This document shows, piece after piece, positions 1-8,485 of a stretch of DNA of 64,000 nucleotides (the stretch's first letter is position 1; each line of letters opens with the position of its first letter). The translations under genes were made by a program, and so were the position numbers. The DNA comes from JAAZCI01 sp046462535 (lineage in GTDB: Bacteria; Pseudomonadota; Gammaproteobacteria; Cardiobacteriales; Wohlfahrtiimonadaceae). The notes beneath the pieces are model-generated. The model was not told the origin of the DNA. It saw only the letters and a list, made by a program, of their open reading frames with translations, and did no database searches. The stretch lies in NCBI GenBank assembly GCA_046462535.1, contig JBKGVF010000016.1:1-64000 (forward strand), given 5' to 3'.

Positions 1-75
1 GGCAATTCTAAAAGCCATGGCATAACCAATATTACCTGCAGCGCCTGTAATGGCAACGCGTACGGGCTTCTTCAT
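1..75 (-). CDS. mdh: Malate dehydrogenase, N-terminal fragment
   Basis: Only the first 25 codons lie in the window; the gene continues past the left edge. The translation begins MKKPVRVAITGAAGNIGYA, the proteobacterial NAD-dependent malate dehydrogenase N terminus with the Rossmann motif GAAGNIG. The enzyme interconverts malate and oxaloacetate in the cytoplasmic TCA cycle. The ATG is at 75-73 with an AGGAAGGAG stretch just upstream. It lies on the same strand as the dcw genes and 156 bp beyond mraY, where murD would be expected in a standard cluster. Identity rests on a short piece but the match is distinctive. Confidence 0.8.
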   Translation of the reverse strand, partial: MKKPVRVAITGAAGNIGYAMAFRIA

Positions 76-154
76 CGTGTAAACTCCTTCCTATATCCAC
101 AACAATTATTGAATGTAATAACCTCAATGGGCGTACCCGCTTAAGGTCTTAGCT

Positions 155-160
155 ATTATA
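155..160 (-). promoter_or_regulatory. Possible -10 box for mdh
   Basis: On the minus strand this reads TATAAT, in the 156-bp mraY-mdh gap and about 80 bp before the mdh ATG. I see no convincing -35 hexamer at 16-18 bp, so this is a partial promoter match only. Confidence 0.35.
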
Positions 161-231
161 GACTCTTTAAACGGGAATAACTAACCATTACTACCTTTTC
201 ACTACCTTTCTACCCCCAACTGCCTCCCTCT

Positions 232-1314
232 TTAGCGAATCTTAAGGGATGCTAGACCGATGAGGACTAAAATAACCGTAAAGATCCAAAAGCGCACAAT
301 CACACGTGGCTCAGGCCACCCTTTTAACTCAAAATGGTGATGAATTGGTGCCATTCTGAAGACTCGCTTACCGCGCAATTTAAAAGAGGCAACTTGAATA
401 ATGACCGACAACGTCTCCACTACAAAGAGCCCAGACATAATAAAGAAGACCAGTTCTTGACGCACCACTACTGCTATCGCCCCTAAGACCCCTCCTAACG
501 CTAAGGAGCCGACATCCCCCATAAAGACCTGTGCTGGATAGGTATTAAACCAGAGAAACCCAAGCCCAGCGCCCACAATTGCAGTACCAATAATCACCAT
601 CTCCCCTGCCCCCTCTACATGGGGAAGACTTAAATACTCAGCGTAGAGCGCATGGCCTGCCACATAGGCAAAGATGGAGAGAGCGCCCGCAATCATAATT
701 GTAGGCATAATGGCTAAACCATCGAGTCCATCAGTGATATTCACCGCATTACTCGCCCCTACTAATACACAATAGACAAAGGGGATAAAGAGAATTCCTA
801 ACGGGAGGGCTAAATTCTTAAAATATGGAATTAGAAGTGCCGTCTCTTGGGGGGTCTTTGCGGTAAAGTAGAGCGCTAAAGTGGCGGCTAAGCCTGCAAG
901 ACTAAGATAGAGATACTTCTCCTTAGCGCGCAACCCTAATGATTGCTTCTTTACCACCTTACGATAATCATCTAAAAAGCCGATATAGCCAAAACTTACC
1001 AATACAAAAAGGACAATCCAGACATGAATATTCGTAAGATCCGCCCATAAGAGTATGGAGAGTAGAATCCCAAAAATGATTAAGATTCCTCCCATTGTAG
1101 GGGTCCCCTGCTTTGCTAAGTGACTTTCAGGCCCATCATCCCGCACAAATTGCCCAATTTGTAGATTTTGTAGATAGCGGATAAAACGGGGCCCTAATGC
1201 TAGTCCAAAGATTAGCGCAGTCAGTGCCGCACTAATCGCCCGCATTGAGATATATTGAAAGACTCGTAAAAAACTGAGCGTCTCTGAGAGCTCAACAAGT
1301 AGAGCGTAGAGCAT
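232..1314 (-). CDS. mraY: Phospho-N-acetylmuramoyl-pentapeptide-transferase MraY
   Basis: 360 aa, the usual length. MraY moves phospho-MurNAc-pentapeptide from UDP onto undecaprenyl phosphate, making lipid I at the inner membrane. Visible family motifs are the catalytic GFLDDYRK pair (Asp115, Asp116), NAVNITDGLDGLA, FMGDVGSLALGG and MAPIHHHFE near the C terminus, with about ten hydrophobic helices. The ATG at 1314 follows GGAG on the minus strand. It is the last dcw gene here; the gap to murF holds a perfect palindrome (1333-1354), and murD/ftsW/murG do not follow. Confidence 0.97.
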   Translation of the reverse strand: MLYALLVELSETLSFLRVFQYISMRAISAALTALIFGLALGPRFIRYLQNLQIGQFVRDDGPESHLAKQGTPTMGGILIIFGILLSILLWADLTNIHVWIVLFVLVSFGYIGFLDDYRKVVKKQSLGLRAKEKYLYLSLAGLAATLALYFTAKTPQETALLIPYFKNLALPLGILFIPFVYCVLVGASNAVNITDGLDGLAIMPTIMIAGALSIFAYVAGHALYAEYLSLPHVEGAGEMVIIGTAIVGAGLGFLWFNTYPAQVFMGDVGSLALGGVLGAIAVVVRQELVFFIMSGLFVVETLSVIIQVASFKLRGKRVFRMAPIHHHFELKGWPEPRVIVRFWIFTVILVLIGLASLKIR

Positions 1315-1332
1315 AATTTCTCCAGTTGTGCC

Positions 1333-1354
1333 ACATAGAGGGTCCCCTCTATGT
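1333..1354. repeat. Perfect inverted repeat between murF and mraY
   Basis: ACATAGAGGG and its exact complement CCCTCTATGT are separated by 2 bases. In RNA it folds as a strong short hairpin 24 bases after the murF stop and about 20 bases before the mraY start. No U-tract follows on the minus strand, so it looks like an intercistronic stabiliser or partial attenuator, not a full terminator. Confidence 0.6.
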
Positions 1355-1377
1355 AGCTAATGAAACAAAAGTAGCTC

Positions 1378-2769
1378 CTAGGTGAGGGATTCACCTGTGA
1401 GCTGATCGATAAAGTAACCCATATTCATACTATTTGACCCTTTAATCAGAATCGAGAGAGGCCCCCTCTTGGCAGCTTGATGGGTAGTAATCGCCTCCTG
1501 CAATGCCTGAAGGAGCGCTTCATGATTAGGGTAATACCCTTTATCTGTGGCACTCCCCTCTTTTGCCCCATTAAATGCCGTTACCGCAGCTGCAGCAAGA
1601 GCACCTAAACCAAACAATTTACTCACCCCAGCTTTCGCAGCAAAGAGCCCACACTCTTGGTGAATAGCACGCCCTTGTGGCCCCAATTCACGCATCTCCC
1701 CTAACACCACCCAATGCTCCTCCCCACTTGGAAGCGCCTCAATGCCCGCTTTAAGGGAGTTGGGGTTGGCATTATAACCATCGTTGATAAGGGTAATCTC
1801 CTTTGTGAGTGAAATCTGCTCAAGGCGCCCAGCAACTGGCTTCAACCCCTCAAGCGCCCCTGTTATCGTGGCAAAGTCGATTCCTAAAACTCGTCCTACC
1901 AACGTTGCTGCCGCAGCATTTAAACCATTATGTGCCCCCAGTAGATTAAGTTGTAACGTAGCCTCTTCAGGTGCGATACTCTGATCGATAAAGGTATAGC
2001 TTCCTGCACTCGCCTCTGCAACCACCCTAAGGTCAGCCTCCTGATGGTACCCAAATGAGTAGTAACGCTGTTTTGTCTCCTCCAGTTGAGTGGCCCAATA
2101 ATCGTAATGCTCATCATCACGATTAATAATGGCGACCCCATCTGCCGCTAATCCGGTAAAAATCTCCCCTTTTGCCTTTGCAACACCCGCAATCGAACCA
2201 AATCCCTCTAGATGGCAGGCCCCTGCATTATTGATAATGGCAATATCCGGTGCAGCAAGGGTCGTGAGATACTCAATCTCACCAAAGTGATTGGCCCCCA
2301 TCTCAATAACACCATATTGATGTTGATTTCCTAAATGGAGAAGCGTTAGAGGGCAACCGACATGATTATTATAATTACCCACAGTTGCCAAAGTAGGGGC
2401 AACCTCAGTTAAGAGGGTGGCAATCATCTCTTTTAAGGTTGTTTTACCATTTGACCCAGTAAGGGCGATAATGGTCCCTTTCCAGCGGGCCCGCCAAGCC
2501 GCAGCTAAACGCCCAAGAGCCAATTGGGCATCCTTCACTTGAATTTGGGGGATCTCTGCAGAGTTGACGTAACGCTCAACCACCGCTGCAATCGCCCCTT
2601 TAGTCTCGGCGCTTTCGAGAAAATCATGGGCATCAAATTGCTCCCCTTCCCAAGCAAAGAAGAGCTCTCCCGGCTTAATTTTTCGAGTATCGCTACTGGC
2701 CCCAAAAAAGTGGCCATCCTCCCCACGCAATCCCCCTTTCATAATTAATGCTGCTTCTGATAATTTCAT
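1378..2769 (-). CDS. murF: UDP-MurNAc-tripeptide--D-alanyl-D-alanine ligase MurF
   Basis: 463 aa, close to the family norm. MurF adds D-Ala-D-Ala to UDP-MurNAc-tripeptide, the last cytoplasmic precursor step. The Mur-ligase P-loop TGSNGKTT is at residues 104-111, followed by the central-domain motif EMGANHFGEI and the C-terminal block NDGYNANPNSL. It starts 8 bp after the murE stop, so the two are probably cotranscribed. Nothing looks damaged. Confidence 0.96.
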   Translation of the reverse strand: MKLSEAALIMKGGLRGEDGHFFGASSDTRKIKPGELFFAWEGEQFDAHDFLESAETKGAIAAVVERYVNSAEIPQIQVKDAQLALGRLAAAWRARWKGTIIALTGSNGKTTLKEMIATLLTEVAPTLATVGNYNNHVGCPLTLLHLGNQHQYGVIEMGANHFGEIEYLTTLAAPDIAIINNAGACHLEGFGSIAGVAKAKGEIFTGLAADGVAIINRDDEHYDYWATQLEETKQRYYSFGYHQEADLRVVAEASAGSYTFIDQSIAPEEATLQLNLLGAHNGLNAAAATLVGRVLGIDFATITGALEGLKPVAGRLEQISLTKEITLINDGYNANPNSLKAGIEALPSGEEHWVVLGEMRELGPQGRAIHQECGLFAAKAGVSKLFGLGALAAAAVTAFNGAKEGSATDKGYYPNHEALLQALQEAITTHQAAKRGPLSILIKGSNSMNMGYFIDQLTGESLT

Positions 2770-2777
2770 CGCTTCTC

Positions 2778-4334
2778 CTATCGGCTCTCGATTGTTCGAT
2801 TAAAGCGCTCAAGCTCCTCAATATCTGAGAAGTGAATCACCTGATCTCCAATAATTTGGTAATCCTCATGCCCTTTTCCTGCAATGAGAATAATATCTCC
2901 CGCTTCACTCTGCGCTAAGGTCGCTGCAATTGCCTCACGCCGATCAAGAATAGTGGTTACTTTTTTAGCCTGTGGATCATCTAAACCCTCTATAATCTCC
3001 TGAATAATCGCCTCAGGTGACTCGTGGCGAGGATTATCACTGGTAATCGTAATAAAATCTGCCTCCTCTTCGGCAATTCTCCCCATAATAGGGCGCTTTC
3101 CCCGATCCCGATCCCCGCCACAACCAAAGAGCACGCGGAGTGACCCTTCCCCTATATGGGCCCGTAGTGATCGTAGTGCCTCTTTTAACGCATTCGGCTT
3201 ATGGGCATAATCCACTACTCCTACCGCTCCATTGGCAAGGGGAACCATCTCCATTCGTCCTCGAACATGATTAATTTTAGGGATAATCGCCACAATCTCA
3301 TCGATCGCATACCCCAGCGAGCATAAAGTGCCGACCATTGCTAAGAGGTTATAGGCGTTAAATCCACCATAAAGAGGGCTCTCGATCTGATAACTCGCCC
3401 CCTGATAATTTAAGGTAAATTGGAGCCCCTTAGCTGTTAGGGTAAGGTTGCTCATCTGCAATGCATTCTCCCCTTCCGCCCTCTCTCCATAAGGGTAGAG
3501 GATGCGCTCAGGCTCTTTTGCTGCTAATTCGGCAAGTAGCTCAGCTCCAAATGGATCATCACTATTGATAATGGAGGCTTTTGACTTATAGTCGAAAAAG
3601 AGTGCCCGTTTTGCGGAACCATAGGCTCTTAACGTTTTATGATAATCAAGATGATCACGCGTTAAATTAGTAAAGAGTGTGCTCTGAAACGAGAGCCCTG
3701 CAATACGCTCTTGATCTAATGCATGGGAGGTCGCCTCTAACGCCACCGGCTTGCGCGGCTGATCTGGAAAATCGTGCTCAATCTCTGCTAAAGAGCGATA
3801 GAGTGCCAGCAGATCGGGGGTGGTATGGGTGTTCTCAGCTAATGCTCCTAAAAAACCAATACCATTGGTTCCAATTAAACCGCAAGACTCATCGAGCAAT
3901 CTTAATGCCTGAGCAATAAATTGGGTCACCGAGGTTTTTCCCTCCGTTCCGGTCGTCGCCAATAGTGTTAACGATTTTAATCGTTGTCGATAAAATTGTT
4001 TCGCAAACTTAGGAAGTAACGTTGCTATATTGGGGCAGGCAAAGGTTGGTACTCCCACCTCCCTTAAGCGGGTAAGCGCAGCGGTAGGCGCGCCCGCCTC
4101 TTCATAAAGAATCAGAGCTGCCCCCCCATCAATTAATTGCTCTACATAGTTGAGCCCATGTGCAGCTGCTCCATTTAGGGCAAAAAAGAGATCACCCGAT
4201 TGTAGATAGCGACTATCGGAGGAGAGGCCACTAATTGTTAAGTCACCGATGGAAGCGGGAAGTTGCTGCTTAAGGATACTTCCCTCCTCACCTAATGCTT
4301 GTAATAGGGTTGAAACGCTCCACTGCTCACTCAT
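2778..4334 (-). CDS. murE: UDP-MurNAc-tripeptide synthetase MurE (meso-DAP type)
   Basis: MurE ligates the third stem-peptide residue to UDP-MurNAc-L-Ala-D-Glu. The motif DNPRHE (from about residue 433) is the known signature for meso-diaminopimelate addition. The P-loop reads TGTEGKTS (128-135) where most homologues have TGTNGKTT. I chose the ATG at 4334 (518 aa), which has GAGGAG 7 bases upstream and lies 19 bp past the ftsI stop; an in-frame GTG at 4361 would overlap ftsI and has no visible ribosome site. EATSHALDQ and FTNLTRDHLDYH are further Mur-ligase blocks. Confidence 0.95.
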   Translation of the reverse strand: MSEQWSVSTLLQALGEEGSILKQQLPASIGDLTISGLSSDSRYLQSGDLFFALNGAAAHGLNYVEQLIDGGAALILYEEAGAPTAALTRLREVGVPTFACPNIATLLPKFAKQFYRQRLKSLTLLATTGTEGKTSVTQFIAQALRLLDESCGLIGTNGIGFLGALAENTHTTPDLLALYRSLAEIEHDFPDQPRKPVALEATSHALDQERIAGLSFQSTLFTNLTRDHLDYHKTLRAYGSAKRALFFDYKSKASIINSDDPFGAELLAELAAKEPERILYPYGERAEGENALQMSNLTLTAKGLQFTLNYQGASYQIESPLYGGFNAYNLLAMVGTLCSLGYAIDEIVAIIPKINHVRGRMEMVPLANGAVGVVDYAHKPNALKEALRSLRAHIGEGSLRVLFGCGGDRDRGKRPIMGRIAEEEADFITITSDNPRHESPEAIIQEIIEGLDDPQAKKVTTILDRREAIAATLAQSEAGDIILIAGKGHEDYQIIGDQVIHFSDIEELERFNRTIESR

Positions 4335-4353
4335 GCTTCTCCTCACCTTACTC

Positions 4354-6120
4354 TTAATCACCCGATAGTAGTTGTAATTGGGGCATCTTCTCTAATGCAT
4401 CTGGACGGACCCCTAAAATACGAAGGGTATTCCCCATCACTTCCGATACAACAGGACCCGCCACAAGGCCGCCATAATACCCCCCTTCCCTCGGCTCATC
4501 AATCACCACTGAGACAATATAACGGGGCTCTGATACTGGTGCGACCGCAACAAAAAAGCTCTGGTGTCGCTGATTGGTATATCCGCCTGCCCCACTTTTA
4601 CGGACAGTTCCCGATTTACCTGCAACCCGATATTGAGGAACCGCTGCTCGCCATCCCCCTCCACCCCGTTTTTTATCGAGGGCAAGCTCCATCATATCTA
4701 AAACATCATTTGCTACTTTGGAGGAGAAGATCCGTTTCGTCGGGCGCATCGGCTCATGCATCGCCAATCTTAGGGGGCGTAATACCCCCTCATTAGCAAA
4801 AACAGTATAGATTTGGGCGAGCTTAACGGCGTTAATACTGATTCCATAACCATATGACTTTGTGACATACTCAAAATCATTTAGCTGCCATTTGCGAAGA
4901 TCCCCCTTTGTTCCCATCGGCTCACCTACTAAATTTAGGTGGCTTCGCTCCCCAATCTCTAAATCGGTAAAGAGATCCCACATAATCTGAGGATCGAGAG
5001 AGAGAGCAATCTTAGCTACTCCGATATTACTGGATTTAACAATCACATCGGTAATAGAGAGCTGCTCTGAACGTGCCACATCTAAGATAGGATGCCCATT
5101 TACCCGAAAATTACGCCCTGTTGTGACGACAGTATCGGGTGTCCACTTACCAGACTCTAGCCCCAGCGCCACAATAAAGGGCTTGATGGTGGAACCTGGC
5201 TCAAAAAGATCGGTCAGTGCTTTATTTTTAAGTAGAATTGCCCGGCGATCTGCAATGCGGTTAGGATTCCCTGCCGGCTGATTCACCATTGCTAAAATAT
5301 CCCCAGTGCGACTATCTGCCACAATAATGCTACCACCAACAGCATTATGCCGTTCTACCGCCTTCTTTAACGCATCATAAGCAATAATTTGGATACGATG
5401 ATCGATGGTGAGGTAGAGATCTTGCCCCTCTTTTTCAGGGGGGTGCTCCTCTAAAATGCGGATGATGCGATTTTTACTATCTTTAATTACCCGCTGTAGA
5501 GCGCTATCTCCCATCAGCCACTCTTGATATGACTTTTCAATCCCCTCAATTCCCTCATCATCAATATTGGTAAATCCTAACAGATGGGAGGTGATCTCCG
5601 TGTGGGGATAGTAACGGCGATACTCCCGCTGCACCTCAACACCTGGGATTCGTAGCTGCTCAATCGCCTCACCCTCGTTGGGGGGAAGTTGCCGCTTTAA
5701 CCAGATAAAACGATGTTTACGATACCGCTCAATACGGCGTGTCAGCTCATCGAGAGGAATATCAAGAATTTGGGCAAGAAAGGGAAACTCTTCTGGATGT
5801 TGGCTTAAGATGGAGGGGTCCGCCCACACAGAGCGCACCTCTGCCGAACTGGCTATTGTCTCCCCATTACGATCATAGATAGTTCCACGGACTGAAGGAA
5901 GTTTGATATTACGAATATAGCGCTTACTCCCCTCCGTTTGGAGAAATTGCGTATTATGAAACTGTAGAAAGAAGGCTTGAATCACCAAAATGGCAGCGGT
6001 TAAGAGGAGAAAGAGTAGGACGCTATTGCGGCGCCAATGCTCTTTAAACCGTTGAAAGAGCCTACTGCCCATCCCTGCTGCCCCCTTCCTCTTGGGCTGT
6101 TGTGTCACGCTCTTACTCAC
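4354..6120 (-). CDS. ftsI: Peptidoglycan D,D-transpeptidase FtsI (PBP3)
   Basis: 588 aa septal class B penicillin-binding protein that crosslinks new peptidoglycan at the division site with FtsW. A basic cytoplasmic tail precedes one membrane helix (about 33-52). A dimerisation domain follows, then the transpeptidase domain with the active-site tetrad STIK (Ser310), SSN (363-365) and KSGT (502-505). KSGT in place of KTGT is common in Pseudomonas-type PBP3. It sits between ftsL and murE as in standard dcw clusters. Confidence 0.96.
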   Translation of the reverse strand: MSKSVTQQPKRKGAAGMGSRLFQRFKEHWRRNSVLLFLLLTAAILVIQAFFLQFHNTQFLQTEGSKRYIRNIKLPSVRGTIYDRNGETIASSAEVRSVWADPSILSQHPEEFPFLAQILDIPLDELTRRIERYRKHRFIWLKRQLPPNEGEAIEQLRIPGVEVQREYRRYYPHTEITSHLLGFTNIDDEGIEGIEKSYQEWLMGDSALQRVIKDSKNRIIRILEEHPPEKEGQDLYLTIDHRIQIIAYDALKKAVERHNAVGGSIIVADSRTGDILAMVNQPAGNPNRIADRRAILLKNKALTDLFEPGSTIKPFIVALGLESGKWTPDTVVTTGRNFRVNGHPILDVARSEQLSITDVIVKSSNIGVAKIALSLDPQIMWDLFTDLEIGERSHLNLVGEPMGTKGDLRKWQLNDFEYVTKSYGYGISINAVKLAQIYTVFANEGVLRPLRLAMHEPMRPTKRIFSSKVANDVLDMMELALDKKRGGGGWRAAVPQYRVAGKSGTVRKSGAGGYTNQRHQSFFVAVAPVSEPRYIVSVVIDEPREGGYYGGLVAGPVVSEVMGNTLRILGVRPDALEKMPQLQLLSGD

Positions 6121-6149
6121 CTAATTTAAATCCTTAAGGGGTTGCCAAT

Positions 6150-6476
6150 TTACTGGAGATGCTGATTATCATATCCGTTGCGCTCAACAACCTGAACTGA
6201 GTCTGCACTCTCAATCACATAGACGACCGCATTATGATCGGGAATCACCATTCCTAAATGCTCCCGTGTATCACGATCGAGAAGAGCATCAGTCACGAGC
6301 ATACTCTCCTCTAATTTAAGTTTCTTATGCTCTTCGATCAGTTGATAATTCTCCGCCTCAAGCTTAGCAATCTGATTATTAATGAGATAACGATCATGAA
6401 CATTAGTGGCGGTAATGATCCCGACCCCTAATAGAAAGAGGGTGGTGATCATAGCAATGATTGCGGATATTCTCAT
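6150..6476 (-). CDS. ftsL: Cell division protein FtsL
   Basis: 108 aa bitopic protein: a hydrophobic helix at about residues 4-23, then a periplasmic coiled coil rich in Leu/Glu/Lys (about 30-60). FtsL forms the FtsQLB complex that activates FtsWI. Its sequence is weakly conserved in all bacteria, so the call leans on topology, length and its position between rsmH and ftsI. Confidence 0.85.
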   Translation of the reverse strand: MRISAIIAMITTLFLLGVGIITATNVHDRYLINNQIAKLEAENYQLIEEHKKLKLEESMLVTDALLDRDTREHLGMVIPDHNAVVYVIESADSVQVVERNGYDNQHLQ

Positions 6477-6529
6477 AAAAACACACCTAAAATAAATCGG
6501 TTAATCAATGGTATCAACAACGTCTATCC

Positions 6530-7468
6530 TTATAGGCGCTCCGCAACGCGTAAGCGTGCACTGCGAGCGCGGATATTCTGCTGTTGCTCTTCTTTACTTG
6601 CTTTAATAGCGCGACCGATCCGCTTCAACTTAGGGGGCTCCCCCTCAATTAAGATCGGCAGCTCAGGGTAGAGATCCTTAACCTCTGACTCCTGCTTAAT
6701 AAAATTTTTAACGATTCGATCCTCTAACGAATGGAATGTGATGACTACCAATCGCCCCCCAGGATTGAGCAAGGTGAGTGAAGCCTCTAAACTCTTCTCA
6801 AGCTCACTTAGCTCCTCATTAACGGCTATTCTAATTGCCTGAAACACCCGTGTTGCGGGATGTTTATGGGGATCTTCGAAGGGGATTGCCTCACGAATGA
6901 GCGCCACCAATTTAAAGGTGGTATCGATCACCTGCTCCTCTCTTGCGGCCACAATCTTGCGGGCAATACGGGTGGCGAAACGCTCCTCTCCATAAACTTT
7001 AAAGGTGGTAATCATCTCCTCTAGAGGGGTCTCCATCACCCACTCTTTGGCACTGAGGGGGTGGGTCTGATCCATTCGCATATCGAGCGGCCCATCCTGC
7101 ATAAAGCTAAAGCCCCGCTCTGCTTCATCAAGCTGGGGGGATGAGACCCCAATATCCATCAGAACTCCATCAATACCGTTAATACCTAACTCGGCAAGAT
7201 GATCGGCCATCTGGCTCATCGCCCCATGGCAGAAATGGAAGCGGGACTCATTGGCAAAATGCATTTTCGCATGGGCTGCGGCGGCAAGATCACGGTCGAT
7301 CCCGATCAATCGTCCCTTCCCTTTTGCGCTATTTAACTGATCCAAAATCGCACGCGAATGGCCGCCACGGCCAAAGGTGGCATCCACATAGCACCCATCT
7401 GGCTGGATATTTAAGCCTGCTACCGCCTCATGCAGCAGCACACTTAGATGTTGTGGATGATCGGTCAC
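6530..7468 (-). CDS. rsmH: 16S rRNA (cytosine1402-N4)-methyltransferase RsmH
   Basis: 312 aa; methylates N4 of C1402 in the ribosomal P site. It opens with HLSVLLHEAV, followed by the SAM-binding motif VDATFGRGGHSRAIL, DGVLMDIGVSSPQLD and the C-terminal TFHSLEDR and IRARSARLR blocks, all typical of the family. It is the first gene of the dcw run here. No mraZ precedes it; the upstream neighbour is a pilin gene. Confidence 0.96.
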   Translation of the reverse strand: MTDHPQHLSVLLHEAVAGLNIQPDGCYVDATFGRGGHSRAILDQLNSAKGKGRLIGIDRDLAAAAHAKMHFANESRFHFCHGAMSQMADHLAELGINGIDGVLMDIGVSSPQLDEAERGFSFMQDGPLDMRMDQTHPLSAKEWVMETPLEEMITTFKVYGEERFATRIARKIVAAREEQVIDTTFKLVALIREAIPFEDPHKHPATRVFQAIRIAVNEELSELEKSLEASLTLLNPGGRLVVITFHSLEDRIVKNFIKQESEVKDLYPELPILIEGEPPKLKRIGRAIKASKEEQQQNIRARSARLRVAERL

Positions 7469-7536
7469 GACGATTCCTTTAATGTCTCAATTAGATATAG
7501 AACGCCCCTCTAGGGATCGATAAAGAATTCAAATCG

Positions 7537-7550
7537 AGGATTTAAATCCT
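7537..7550. repeat. 14-bp palindrome upstream of rsmH
   Basis: AGGATTTAAATCCT is a perfect palindrome about 70 bp upstream of the rsmH start. Its size and place fit a dimeric regulator site, but I do not recognise the regulator. Confidence 0.4.
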
Positions 7551-7845
7551 ATTATTTACTTAACTATGCTAAATCATACACTCTTTTCAGAGGGCTTACC
7601 ACAATAAACCACTTTTCCCCACCGCTCATCTATTAGGATAGGACGCTATCTTGTATCGACCCCTTAATGATTGACAAAATTTAATCCCCAACACTCGAGA
7701 AATACCCAATATTATGCGCTTCTTCCTAATGAGAGAGAGTGGGGGGCAAAAAGTGGTAACGGAGGGGGGAAAAGAGTGCAATGAAATACTTGATAAAAAG
7801 AGATTCTATAAAAAACGCAAGAATTCCATATCGATAGGGATAAAA

Positions 7846-7873
7846 AAAGAGCCTACCCTATGGGTGGCTCTTT
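7846..7873 (-). terminator. Terminator after the third pilin gene
   Basis: AAAGAGCC pairs with GGCTCTTT, with further C/G pairs inside, and on the minus strand the hairpin is followed by a run of T (TTTTTTT then ATC). It lies 30 bp beyond the stop of the pilin-like gene at 7903 and isolates that gene from rsmH. Confidence 0.85.
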
Positions 7874-7902
7874 ACATAATTAACAATTATTAACAGTTCT
7901 CC

Positions 7903-8364
7903 CTAGAGATTCCCTATAAGGGTGTCACACTCATCGGGTCGATAGCGCTCTGGAACACCATTATCCCTCGGTGCACCACAGAGCCAATGCCCCTCCTCAG
8001 TTGGGGTGAGTAAAAGGCGATTCTCCTCCCCTGCCAGCTCTGGCTGATAGATAATCTCAATAATGGGGCCTTCCGTTGAGGCGTAGTGGTGAGGAATCAC
8101 CGCGATTTTCGCCACCCCTTTTATTGGGCCTGGCCCTTGAGCTGCTAAATTGATCTCTCGATTTGATTGAGGCCAGCGCCCCTCATCCTCGTAATACTCC
8201 ATAATCGCCCCTTGCAATGATTTTGCAACAATCACCCCCTGCTGCACAATACTCTTTTTGGTATAACTTCGATAGAGTGGCAGGGCAAGGGTAAAGAAGA
8301 GCAGTAGAATCACAAGAGAGGCGATTACTTCATATAGGGTAAAGCCCTCATTTGAGGTGCGCAT
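7903..8364 (-). CDS. Divergent type IV pilin-like protein
   Basis: 153 aa with a class III (prepilin) leader cut by PilD: EG|FTLYEV, where Glu5 of the mature protein is kept but position 4 is Tyr in place of the usual Ile. A hydrophobic helix follows, then a WPQSN region, and a C-terminal loop W-x-C ... RYRPDEC shared with the two neighbouring pilins. Likely a minor or alternative pilin exported by the type IV pilus machine. The ATG follows AAGGAG. Whether it is a structural, DNA-uptake or decoy pilin cannot be told from sequence. Confidence 0.75.
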   Translation of the reverse strand: MRTSNEGFTLYEVIASLVILLLFFTLALPLYRSYTKKSIVQQGVIVAKSLQGAIMEYYEDEGRWPQSNREINLAAQGPGPIKGVAKIAVIPHHYASTEGPIIEIIYQPELAGEENRLLLTPTEEGHWLCGAPRDNGVPERYRPDECDTLIGNL

Positions 8365-8418
8365 AGAGACTCCTTCTCAATTAAGTCATTTATAGATTAA
8401 TAATCCCTTACCTGATAA

Positions 8419-8447
8419 GCATAAAGCACGCCAAATGTGTGCTTTAT
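8419..8447 (-). terminator. Hairpin after the second pilin gene
   Basis: CATAAAGCAC and GTGCTTTATG form a perfect 10-bp stem with a 9-base loop, about 40 bp past the stop of the second pilin gene. Only a weak U-tract (CTTATC) follows on the minus strand, so termination may be partial. Confidence 0.6.
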
Positions 8448-8485
8448 GAAAATGATTAAGGCGATAAGGGTGCAGAAGGGGTGAT

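Larger units (their letters stand above)
7469..7902. other. Intergenic region upstream of rsmH (434 bp)
   Basis: No convincing gene. It should carry the promoter for the leftward rsmH-mraY run, but I cannot fix a clear -35/-10 pair. It holds a 14-bp palindrome (7537-7550), a purine-rich tract around 7735-7770 and a two-sided terminator (7846-7873). A 59-codon plus-strand reading frame (7714-7893) lacks a ribosome site and runs through the terminator. Confidence 0.6.

Noticed and set aside
93..101. ATATCCACA, one mismatch from a DnaA box, near mdh
   Set aside because: A single near-match with no partner is expected by chance in a window this size.
4395..4796. 133-codon plus-strand frame opposite ftsI
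   Set aside because: It lies inside the conserved transpeptidase domain of ftsI on the other strand, with no start signal; a shadow frame.
7735..7770. G-rich tract (GTGGGGGG ... GTGGTAAC ... GGAGGGGGG) resembling MraZ-box repeats or a G-quadruplex
   Set aside because: The spacing is irregular, the repeats point away from rsmH, and two of the four G-tracts have only two G residues. No mraZ is nearby.
7714..7893. 59-codon plus-strand reading frame, Lys/Arg-rich, beginning MRFFLMRESGG
   Set aside because: No ribosome site, runs through a two-way terminator and faces the pilin gene; the composition follows the purine-rich intergenic tract. Kept out of the gene list.
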